DNA from: an uncultured Lachnospiraceae bacterium
GTDB taxonomy: Bacteria; Bacillota; Clostridia; Lachnospirales; Lachnospiraceae
Direction of reading: 5' to 3'
Length of the DNA stretch: 7,276 bases
Assembly (NCBI GenBank): GCA_902803635.1
Contig: CADCQU010000006.1
Span: forward strand, 1 to 7,276
Within the stretch, counting starts at the first letter, position 1; every line of letters begins with the position of its first letter. Made by a program: the position numbers and the translations under genes. Below are positions 1 through 6,255 of this stretch, piece by piece. The notes below the pieces were generated by a model. It was not told where the DNA came from, did no database searches, and saw only the letters and a list, made by a program, of their open reading frames with translations.

Positions 1-1380
1 CGGGAGGAATTTGCCAGGGCACTCATGGAGCTGCCCGCAGATAAAATTGCGCTCGCCCACCACCAGAACGACCTCGCCGAGACCGTGCTTTTCCAGCTTG
101 CCCGCGGCAGCGGTCTCGACGGCCTGACCGGCATTTCCCAGGCAAATGGCCCCACCATACGGCCGCTTCTTTGCCTGACGCGGACCGAGATTGAGGCATA
201 TCTTGCCTCGCGCGGGCTTTCCTTCCGGGAGGATTCGACAAATGCCGACACCGCGTATGCGAGGAACTGTATCCGCCGCAAGGTGCTGCCGCCGCTCGTC
301 TTAGGCGTGAATGCGCGCACGGTCGAGCATATCGCCGAGGCCGCCGAGGAGCTTCGGGAGGTGCGGGCGTATTTCGAGAGCCTGCTCCCTGAAAAATGGG
401 GGCGCTGCGCGGTGGAAGTATCCGGAACACCGTCCGTCCTTCTCCGCGCGTCGGAGACGTTGGCCGAGCCGCCGCTCCTACGGCGGCTATTGGTACGGGA
501 GGCGTTTCGGCGGCTCGTGGGACTTAAGGATATCGGAAAGGTACATATTCTGGCGGTTCTTGACCTTCTCGAAGGCGGGGAGGGGCGGAGGCGCGATTTG
601 CCAGGGCTTTCGGCGGTGCGGACTTATGAAGGGGTGCATTTAACCCCGGCTAAACATGCGGAACATTTGCCGAAAATGAAAGATCCTTCCGGGGAATCCC
701 CGGCAATACGAGGTGGTGCAGAGGGAAATTGTTATAAAAATCCCGATGAGACGACGCCGGCGGCAATCCCGCTACAAATTCCGGGGGAGACCGACTTTGA
801 CGGCTGGCATTTTTGGGCGGAGCTGCTTTCAATAATGCCGGACAAAGAGCAGACGGAACCTGCGAACATAATCGAAGAAAAAAGTTCTTCTCCCAAAGCT
901 CCTCTGGAGCTTTCTCCGCATACATGGCAACAGGAATGCTTTTCGATGCAAGGGCATTGTCATTCTGAGCGAAGCGAAGAATCCCGAAAGGTTTTTCACA
1001 AAGTTGACGGGATTCTTCGTCGCTTTGCTCCTCAGAATGACAGAACCGGGGGCTGCCTGAATAACACTTGTCTATCTTCTGACCTCGGGAATAACGAAAA
1101 TCACTATACGAAATGCTTTGATTATGGTAAAATAGAAAAGACTGTATGGGTACGCTTCCGCAGGACGGGGGATTACCTGGTCATCCATCCGGACGGCCGG
1201 AGGAAGACCCTTTCCAACCTGCTGACCGACCGGAAGCTACCGAGAGAGGAGCGAGACCGCATCCCTCTCGTCGCGGCCGGTTCCGAGGTGCTCTGGGCGG
1301 TGGGCGTTCGCGGCGGCGAGTCCGCCCGCGTGGAGGCTGATACGAGGACGGTTCTCAGGATCCGGGCGGAAAGACGGTGA
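1..1380 (+). CDS. tilS: tRNA(Ile)-lysidine synthetase TilS, 5' end outside the window
   Basis: TilS uses ATP to attach lysine to C34 of the CAU-anticodon tRNA-Ile, so that it reads AUA; it is cytoplasmic and normally essential. The frame is open from base 1 (459 residues visible), so the ATG at 25 is internal; the N-terminal SGGxDS ATP loop lies upstream. Visible hallmarks, numbered from base 1: AHHQNDLAETVLFQLARGSGL near residue 19, RPLL near 53, REDSTNAD and ARNCIRRKVLP up to about 97, a variable middle, IPGETDF near 260, then the TilS C-terminal domain from about 369 (YTKCFDYGKI, RRTGDY, KLPREERDRIPL, VLWAVGVR). From the HHQND motif onward it is roughly 100 residues longer than typical TilS (my estimate). 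The excess is in two linkers, about 216-255 and 278-366; the second contains a palindromic repeat read in frame (residues about 320-348). Both conserved flanks remain in one frame, so the gene is probably functional. First visible gene of the tilS-hpt-ftsH operon. Confidence 0.95.
   Translation, partial: REEFARALMELPADKIALAHHQNDLAETVLFQLARGSGLDGLTGISQANGPTIRPLLCLTRTEIEAYLASRGLSFREDSTNADTAYARNCIRRKVLPPLVLGVNARTVEHIAEAAEELREVRAYFESLLPEKWGRCAVEVSGTPSVLLRASETLAEPPLLRRLLVREAFRRLVGLKDIGKVHILAVLDLLEGGEGRRRDLPGLSAVRTYEGVHLTPAKHAEHLPKMKDPSGESPAIRGGAEGNCYKNPDETTPAAIPLQIPGETDFDGWHFWAELLSIMPDKEQTEPANIIEEKSSSPKAPLELSPHTWQQECFSMQGHCHSERSEESRKVFHKVDGILRRFAPQNDRTGGCLNNTCLSSDLGNNENHYTKCFDYGKIEKTVWVRFRRTGDYLVIHPDGRRKTLSNLLTDRKLPREERDRIPLVAAGSEVLWAVGVRGGESARVEADTRTVLRIRAERR
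958..1069 (+). repeat. REP/MITE-like palindromic element inserted in frame in tilS (copy A)
   Basis: The 85-bp core (958-1042) has long imperfect inverted arms. The outer 12 bp TGTCATTCTGAG (958-969) match CTCAGAATGACA (1031-1042). The inner 12 bp CGAAGAATCCCG (975-986) match CGGGATTCTTCG (1008-1019). The loop is about 21 nt, and the right arm carries 6 extra bases. A tail similar to that of copy B (GCTGCCTGAATAA..ACTTG) extends to about 1069. The element has no stop in the tilS frame and encodes HSERSEESR and ILRRFAPQNDR. From memory, these peptides recur in unrelated annotated bacterial proteins because of this kind of dispersed repeat. There is no transposase and no obvious target-site duplication. 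The core shares 52 of 54 bases (989-1042) with copy B at 6067-6120. Confidence 0.85.
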
Positions 1381-1486
1381 CCGTATAGCGACTGCCGGGG
1401 CGAAGGTGCTTCGGCGGATTCGGGCAGCGGCATTACGGCTTGAAAGATGACGACTACATAGTGGCAGCCGCAGATACATTTGCCAT

Positions 1487-1494
1487 AAGGAGGG
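1487..1494 (+). promoter_or_regulatory. Strong ribosome binding site of hpt
   Basis: AAGGAGGG lies 7 nt before the ATG at 1502 and is nearly perfectly complementary to the 16S 3' end, which fixes the hpt start. A CATTTGCC octamer (1477-1484) lies immediately upstream. I see no convincing sigma-70 promoter or rho-independent terminator in 1381-1501, so hpt is probably co-transcribed with tilS. Confidence 0.85.
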
Positions 1495-1501
1495 AAGAAA
1501 G

Positions 1502-2032
1502 ATGAGCCAACATATTGAGGTTATGATTCCGCGGGAGGAGATCGACCGCAGGATTCATGAGATTGCGGCGGAAATCAGCCGGGAGTACGCCGGACGGACC
1601 ATCCACATGATCTGCGTCCTCAAGGGTGGGGTCTATTTTATGACCATGCTCTCCAACCTGATTGCAGAGGAGGTGCCGGTCACCCTTGACTTCATGTCGG
1701 TTTCCAGCTACGGCGACGCGACCTCGTCCTCGGGCATCGTCCGCATCGTCAAGGACCTGGACGAGAGCCTGGAGGGGAAGGACGTCATCCTCGTGGAGGA
1801 CATCATCGATTCCGGCCGCACCCTGCACCACCTCCTCAAGATTCTGCATGCGCGGAATCCGAAGAGCCTCAAACTCTGCACCCTCCTCGACAAGCCGGAC
1901 CGCCGCGTCTGCGATGTCAAGGTGGACTGGACGGGCTTTGAGATTGAAGACCGCTTTGTGATTGGCTGCGGCATGGATTACAAGCAGAAGTATCGGAACC
2001 TTCCCTATATCGGGGAGATCGTAGAGGACTGA
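1502..2032 (+). CDS. hpt: Hypoxanthine phosphoribosyltransferase
   Basis: This cytoplasmic purine salvage enzyme converts hypoxanthine (usually also guanine) plus PRPP to IMP/GMP and pyrophosphate. The protein has 176 residues, normal for the bacterial family (about 175-185). Visible motifs: the VLKGG loop at 39-43, the flexible catalytic loop SVSSYG at 66-71, the PRPP-binding signature VILVEDIIDSGRT at 95-107 with the acidic pair E99/D100, LLDKPDRR at 128-135, and the C-terminal block DRFVIGCGMDY..YRNLPYIG at 150-171, which closes over the purine. The ATG is chosen because of the AAGGAGGG site 7 nt upstream. The gene lies 121 bp after tilS and 21 bp before ftsH, the order known from Bacillus subtilis and many Firmicutes. 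In B. subtilis, TilS and HprT have been reported to act together on ftsH expression; whether that holds here is unknown. No anomalies seen. Confidence 0.97.
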   Translation: MSQHIEVMIPREEIDRRIHEIAAEISREYAGRTIHMICVLKGGVYFMTMLSNLIAEEVPVTLDFMSVSSYGDATSSSGIVRIVKDLDESLEGKDVILVEDIIDSGRTLHHLLKILHARNPKSLKLCTLLDKPDRRVCDVKVDWTGFEIEDRFVIGCGMDYKQKYRNLPYIGEIVED

Positions 2033-2042
2033 ACGAAAAGAT

Positions 2043-2048
2043 AAGGAG
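2043..2048 (+). promoter_or_regulatory. Ribosome binding site selecting a GTG start for ftsH
   Basis: AAGGAG sits 5 nt before the GTG at 2054. No ATG lies nearby in this frame upstream of the first membrane segment, so GTG is the best start. The site falls in the 21-bp hpt-ftsH gap, consistent with polycistronic translation. Confidence 0.75.
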
Positions 2049-2053
2049 CGAAA

Positions 2054-3892
2054 GTGAATAATCAAGCACCAAGACCCCCCATTTTCTTATTTCTCATGGT
2101 GGCCGCGATGGTCGTCGTCTTTTTCATAATGACCTTTCGCGGGAACGGCTCCACGGTCACGACCCAGCGGGAGTTTATCTCCTCGCTGAAGGAGGACAAG
2201 GTGGCTGCGGCGACGATCAAGCCAAATGCAACGGGAGCGACCGGCGAGGTTGTCGGCACCATGCGCGACGGCACGCAGCGCCGGTTTTATGTCACGGACG
2301 TCAATGACATTTATAAGGAGCTGGCCGAGTACAAGAACATCACGCTGACCGTCGAGGATGTTCCCCGGGAGAGCTTCTTCGTCCGCTACATCCTCCCAAT
2401 CCTGCTTGTCGGCGTCCTGCTCTTCCTCCTCTTCGGGATGATGAACCGCCAGCAGGCGGGCATCGGCAACCAGATGATGAATTTCGGAAAGAACCGGGCG
2501 AAGCTCGCGAATCCGAAGGACCAGAACATTACCTTCAAGGACGTGGCCGGCCTCATGGAGGAGAAGGAGGACCTCACGCAGGTGGTGGACTTCCTCCGTT
2601 CGCCCCAGAAATACACCCAGCTCGGCGCGCGTATTCCGAAGGGCGTCCTTCTCGTCGGCCCTCCGGGTACCGGCAAGACCCTCCTTGGGAAGGCCGTCGC
2701 GGGGGAGGCGGGTGTGCCCTTCTTCTCGATTTCCGGCTCGGATTTTGTGGAAATGTACGTCGGCGTGGGCGCCTCCCGCGTCCGCGACCTCTTTGCGGAG
2801 GCGAAGGCAAATGCCCCGTGCATTATCTTTATTGACGAGATTGACGCGGTGGCGCGGCGGAGGGGCGCGGGCCTTGGCGGCGGCCACGACGAGCGCGAGC
2901 AGACCCTGAACCAGCTCCTCGTGGAGATGGACGGCTTCGGGGTCAACGAGGGCATCATCATGCTGGCGGCCACGAACCGCGTGGACATCCTCGATCCGGC
3001 GATCCTCCGTCCGGGGCGTTTCGACCGCCGGGTGGCCGTGGGGCTCCCGGATGTGCGCGGCCGCGAGGAGATCCTGCGGGTGCATGCCAGGAATAAGCCT
3101 CTCGGCGACAACGTGGATTTTAAGGAAGTGGCTCAGTCCACCGCCGGCTTCTCCGGCGCGGATCTGGAGAACCTCCTCAACGAGGCCGCGATCGACTCCG
3201 CGCAGGCGGGCAAGGCCTACATCGACCGCGACGATCTGCGGAAGGCCTTTGTCAAGGTTGGCATCGGCACAGAGAAGCACTCGAAGGTCATGTCCAGGAA
3301 GGACAAGGAGATTACGGCCTACCATGAGTCCGGCCACGCGATCCTCTTCCATGTCCTGCCAAATGTCGGCCCCGTCTACTCGGTGTCCATCATCCCGACG
3401 GGCATGGGCGCGGCCGGGTACACGATGCCCCTGCCGGAGAAGGACGAGGTCTTCAACACGCGCAACCAGATGCTCGATACCATTTGCGTGAGCCTTGGCG
3501 GGCGTATCGCGGAGGAGCTGGTCTTTGAGGACGTGACCACGGGCGCGTCGCAGGATATCAAGCAGGCGACGGCGGTCGCGCGGGCGATGGTCACCCGTTA
3601 CGGAATGTCCGAAGCCCTCGGGCTCATCGCCTACGACGACGACAGCGGCGAGATTTTCATCGGCCGCGACTTCGAGAAGACCAGGAATTACGGCGAGCGG
3701 ACCGCCGAGCAGATCGACGCGGAGGTCCGCAGGATCGTGGACGGCTGCTACGCGAAGGCCAGGCGGATCATCGAGGATCATCGGGACATTTTGAACGCCT
3801 CCGCGCAGCTGCTTCTGGAGAAGGAAAAAATCGACGGCGCGACATTTGCCGCCCTCTTCGGGGAAGAAGCACAGGTAAAGGAAGTTTTTTGA
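2054..3892 (+). CDS. ftsH: ATP-dependent zinc metalloprotease FtsH
   Basis: FtsH is a hexameric inner-membrane AAA+ protease that extracts and degrades misfolded membrane proteins and short-lived regulators. The protein has 612 residues, within the usual 600-650. Order of parts: first membrane helix about 8-26, an extracytoplasmic domain about 30-107, second membrane helix about 110-130, then the AAA domain. Walker A is GPPGTGKT (202-209), the pore loop FVEMYVGVG (231-239), Walker B IIFIDEID (257-264), and the second region of homology with arginine fingers is [21 protein letters not shown] (306-326). The zinc site is HESGH (424-428), with D501 in [11 protein letters not shown] as probable third ligand. 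The start is GTG, supported by AAGGAG 5 nt upstream. The pore aromatic is Tyr235 rather than the commoner Phe, and Gly212 replaces the Ala usual in GKTLLAKA; both look tolerable. All catalytic residues are present. Downstream, the GH13 gene begins 39 bp after the stop. Confidence 0.98.
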   Translation: MNNQAPRPPIFLFLMVAAMVVVFFIMTFRGNGSTVTTQREFISSLKEDKVAAATIKPNATGATGEVVGTMRDGTQRRFYVTDVNDIYKELAEYKNITLTVEDVPRESFFVRYILPILLVGVLLFLLFGMMNRQQAGIGNQMMNFGKNRAKLANPKDQNITFKDVAGLMEEKEDLTQVVDFLRSPQKYTQLGARIPKGVLLVGPPGTGKTLLGKAVAGEAGVPFFSISGSDFVEMYVGVGASRVRDLFAEAKANAPCIIFIDEIDAVARRRGAGLGGGHDEREQTLNQLLVEMDGFGVNEGIIMLAATNRVDILDPAILRPGRFDRRVAVGLPDVRGREEILRVHARNKPLGDNVDFKEVAQSTAGFSGADLENLLNEAAIDSAQAGKAYIDRDDLRKAFVKVGIGTEKHSKVMSRKDKEITAYHESGHAILFHVLPNVGPVYSVSIIPTGMGAAGYTMPLPEKDEVFNTRNQMLDTICVSLGGRIAEELVFEDVTTGASQDIKQATAVARAMVTRYGMSEALGLIAYDDDSGEIFIGRDFEKTRNYGERTAEQIDAEVRRIVDGCYAKARRIIEDHRDILNASAQLLLEKEKIDGATFAALFGEEAQVKEVF

Positions 3893-3931
3893 CAAATTCC
3901 CGATGGAGCACCATGGAACGAGGTTTTGTTT

Positions 3932-6037
3932 ATGGAAAGTGGAAGAATCGACGATTTTCAACGAATGCGCTATGTCTCTTTGATGCGTCCGCTATTCCGG
4001 AAGAGGGCGGTCTTCAGTGACGAGAGCCGGTTTTATCGGTCGCCCTACGAGCCCAAGGTCGGCGACGAGGTGACGATCCGGCTTCGGACCATGAAAAACA
4101 ACGCTGACGAGGCCTACCTCGTTTCCGGTCAGGAGCATCGGAAAATGACCCGCACCCAGACGGTGGGGAGCTTTGACTTCTACGAGGTCAGCTTCCCCGT
4201 CGGGCAGGAGACCATGTTCTACTATTTTGAGATCCGGCTCGACAACCTTGTCTTCTACTACACCAAGCAGGGCGTGACCGAGGATTTGTCGCTTCGCAAC
4301 CAGTTCCGAATCGTCCCTGGCTTTAGCACGCCCGACTGGGCCCACGGGGCGGTCATGTACCAGATTTTCACCGATCGCTTCTGCAACGGCGATCCGGCAA
4401 ATGATGTTCTGACACGTGAGTATTCATATATTCACGAACCGGTACAGAAAATTGATAACTGGAACACGAGACCGGCGGACCGTGACATCGGGAATTTCTA
4501 CGGCGGCGACCTGGAGGGAATCCGCCAGAAGCTGGACTACCTGCAGGAGCTGGGCGTCGACGTCCTCTACCTCAACCCAATCTTTGTCTCGCCCTCGAAC
4601 CACAAGTACGACTGCCAGGACTATGACCACGTGGACCCGCACATCGGACGCATCGTCAAGGACCAGGGCGACCTCCTCTCGTGGGGCGACGGCGACAACA
4701 CCCACGCCACGCGGTACATTTGCCGCGTAACCGACCCGGTGAACCTGGAGGCGTCGGATCAAATGTTCGCGGATTTCATGCAGGAGGTCCATGCGCGGGG
4801 CATGAAGGTTATTCTCGACGGCGTGTTCAACCACTGCGGTTCCTTCAACAAATGGATGGACCGCGAGCGTCTTTACGAGCACGAGGAGGGCTATGAGAAG
4901 GGGGCCTACGTGGATGGCGAGAGTCCCTACCGCTCGTTCTTCCAGTTTACGGACGACATGGGCTGGCCTTACAACGATTCGTATGACAGCTGGTGGGGGA
5001 ATGAGACGCTGCCGAAGCTCAATTACGAGGGGAGCCAGCAGCTTTTTGAGTACATCCTGTATATTGGCAGGAAATGGGCTGCGCCGCCCTATTCGGTGGA
5101 CGGCTGGCGCCTCGACGTGGCGGCGGATCTCGGGCACAGCCCGGAGTACAACCACTACTTCTGGCGCGAGTTCCGTAAGACCGTGAAAGCCGTCAACCCG
5201 GACGCGATCATCCTGGCCGAGCACTATGGTGAGTGCTGGGACTGGCTGGAGGGCGACCAGTGGGACACGGTCATGAACTATGACGCCTTTATGGAGCCCG
5301 TGAGCTGGTTTTTGACCGGGATGGAGAAGCACAGCGATTCGCTCCGCCGGGATCTTGTGGGAAATGGCGGCGCTTTCGAGAGCGCGATGAACTACCACAT
5401 GGCGAGCTTCATGGGGACTTCCCTGGAATGCGCGATGAACCAGCTGGATAACCATGACCATTCGCGGTTCCTCACACGGACGAACCAGTGGATTGGCCGT
5501 GTGCAGAATCTGGGGAGCGACGCGGCGGACCATTTCACTTCCAAAGATCTTCTTCGCGCCGGGGTAGTGATCCAGATGACCTACGTCGGTGCGCCGACGC
5601 TCTACTACGGGGACGAGGCCGGCGTCACGGGCTTCACGGATCCCGATAACCGTCGGACCTACCCCTGGGGATCGGAGGACATGGAGCTCATCGAGTTCTA
5701 CCGCGCGGCCATCCGCGTCCACCACTCGTCGGAGGTCCTCCGCGTGGGGTCAATCAAGCTCCTCAGCTGTGGTTATCACCACATCTCCTACGGGCGCTTT
5801 ACGGACGATGAGTGCTTCATCGTGGCCGTGAACGCCTGCGAGGATCCGATTCCGGTGGAGATTCCGGTCTGGGAGGTGGGTGTTTCCCGCACGAGGAACT
5901 CCCAGATGGAGGTACAGATTGCAACCTACGCAGGCGGCTGGTCCACCCAGGGGAACCTGCACCTCGTGAACGGAGGCATCCTCACGCTTGACCTCCGCCC
6001 GTTCGAGGCCGTGGTGCTGAAGCCGGTGAAATTGTGA
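3932..6037 (+). CDS. GH13 alpha-glycosidase, neopullulanase/cyclomaltodextrinase-like
   Basis: Predicted retaining hydrolase of alpha-1,4 (possibly alpha-1,6) glucosidic bonds in maltodextrins, cyclodextrins, pullulan or glycogen. No signal peptide or membrane helix is visible, so it should act in the cytoplasm. Numbering from the ATG at 3932 (701 residues): an N-terminal CBM34-like beta domain about 25-130, then the catalytic barrel opening with MYQIFTDRFCNGD (142-154). GH13 region I is DGVFNH (296-301). Region II is DGWRLDVAAD with nucleophile D395. Region III is LAEHYG with acid/base E430. Region IV is LDNHDH with transition-state stabiliser D509. A C-terminal beta domain follows from about 600. 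It is longer than typical cyclomaltodextrinases (about 580), with loops around 225-280 and 305-345. Start alternatives are TTG 3926, ATG 3965 and ATG 3983. I prefer 3932 because a weak ACGAGG (3918-3923) lies 8 nt upstream, but conserved sequence begins only near AVFSDE, so 3983 is possible. Specificity cannot be read from sequence alone. Confidence 0.92.
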   Translation: MESGRIDDFQRMRYVSLMRPLFRKRAVFSDESRFYRSPYEPKVGDEVTIRLRTMKNNADEAYLVSGQEHRKMTRTQTVGSFDFYEVSFPVGQETMFYYFEIRLDNLVFYYTKQGVTEDLSLRNQFRIVPGFSTPDWAHGAVMYQIFTDRFCNGDPANDVLTREYSYIHEPVQKIDNWNTRPADRDIGNFYGGDLEGIRQKLDYLQELGVDVLYLNPIFVSPSNHKYDCQDYDHVDPHIGRIVKDQGDLLSWGDGDNTHATRYICRVTDPVNLEASDQMFADFMQEVHARGMKVILDGVFNHCGSFNKWMDRERLYEHEEGYEKGAYVDGESPYRSFFQFTDDMGWPYNDSYDSWWGNETLPKLNYEGSQQLFEYILYIGRKWAAPPYSVDGWRLDVAADLGHSPEYNHYFWREFRKTVKAVNPDAIILAEHYGECWDWLEGDQWDTVMNYDAFMEPVSWFLTGMEKHSDSLRRDLVGNGGAFESAMNYHMASFMGTSLECAMNQLDNHDHSRFLTRTNQWIGRVQNLGSDAADHFTSKDLLRAGVVIQMTYVGAPTLYYGDEAGVTGFTDPDNRRTYPWGSEDMELIEFYRAAIRVHHSSEVLRVGSIKLLSCGYHHISYGRFTDDECFIVAVNACEDPIPVEIPVWEVGVSRTRNSQMEVQIATYAGGWSTQGNLHLVNGGILTLDLRPFEAVVLKPVKL

Positions 6038-6052
6038 AAAAAGGGTGGCAAC

Positions 6053-6152
6053 CGAAGAATTCCGTTAGGTTTTTCGCAAAGTTGACGGGATTCTTCGTCG
6101 CCTTGCTCCTCAGAATGACAAAGAGATGGAGCCGCCTGAACAATAACCTTGG
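6053..6152 (+). repeat. Palindromic repeat, copy B, 3' of the amylase-family gene
   Basis: The element starts about 15 bp after the GH13 stop. Bases 6067-6120 match 989-1042 of copy A at 52 of 54 positions. The left arm is decayed: CGAAGAATTCCG (6053-6064) remains of the inner arm, while the outer TGTCATTCTGAG is lost. The tail 6130-6152 (GCCGCCTGAACAATAACCTTG) resembles the tail of copy A, so the repeat unit appears longer than its palindrome. Being noncoding, this copy serves as the reference for the one inside tilS. Confidence 0.82.
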
Positions 6153-6162
6153 AATGGTTTGA

Positions 6163-6209
6163 AAACGAAAACCGCTGCCCTCCCTGGGAGGACAGCGGTT
6201 TTCGTTTTT
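6163..6209. terminator. Bidirectional rho-independent terminator between convergent genes
   Basis: Sixteen bases, AAAACGAAAACCGCTG (6163-6178), are exactly complementary to CAGCGGTTTTCGTTTT (6193-6208). The inner CCTC/GAGG pairs continue the stem around a small loop, with one bulged A at 6192. On the plus strand the stem ends in TTTTT (6205-6209). On the minus strand the A-rich left arm gives CGTTTTCA. It is therefore placed to stop both the operon from the left and the minus-strand gene from the right. Confidence 0.92.
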
Positions 6210-6219
6210 ATTCACAGAG

Positions 6220-6246
6220 CCGCGTTCGGCCGAAGGCAGAACGCGG
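6220..6246. other. Stem-loop just past the stop of the minus-strand gene
   Basis: CCGCGTTC (6220-6227) pairs with GAACGCGG (6239-6246) around an 11-nt loop. It lies 9 bp beyond the minus-strand stop and 10 bp from the terminator hairpin. No T-run follows on either strand, so it is more likely an mRNA 3'-end stabiliser or accessory hairpin than a terminator. Confidence 0.5.
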
Positions 6247-6255
6247 TTCGCTTAA

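Noticed and set aside
25..27. ATG at 25 as the start of tilS.
   Set aside because: The frame is open to base 1, the SGGxDS ATP-loop part must lie upstream, and there is no ribosome binding site before it.
1105..1133. Possible internal promoter in tilS (TATACG, 17 bp, TAAAAT).
   Set aside because: The -35 matches only 3 of 6, and the AT-rich bases encode the conserved FDYGKI segment of TilS.
1381..1501. Terminator or small RNA in the tilS-hpt gap.
   Set aside because: Only short GC-rich pairings such as CGAAG/CTTCG are present, with no T-run and no clear promoter.
1454..2065. A 203-codon frame antisense to hpt.
   Set aside because: Shadow of hpt; no start signal and no recognisable protein features.
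3889..3894. Perfect TTGACA (-35 box) at the ftsH stop, a possible promoter for the GH13 gene.
   Set aside because: No acceptable -10 hexamer lies 16-18 bp downstream (CATGGA at 17 bp).
2087..3961. A 624-codon open frame antisense to ftsH.
   Set aside because: It mirrors ftsH and arises because TTA, CTA and TCA codons are absent in this high-GC gene. Its translation has no recognisable motif.
4424..5725. A 433-codon open frame antisense to the GH13 gene.
   Set aside because: Same codon-bias artefact; the sense strand holds all GH13 catalytic motifs in order.
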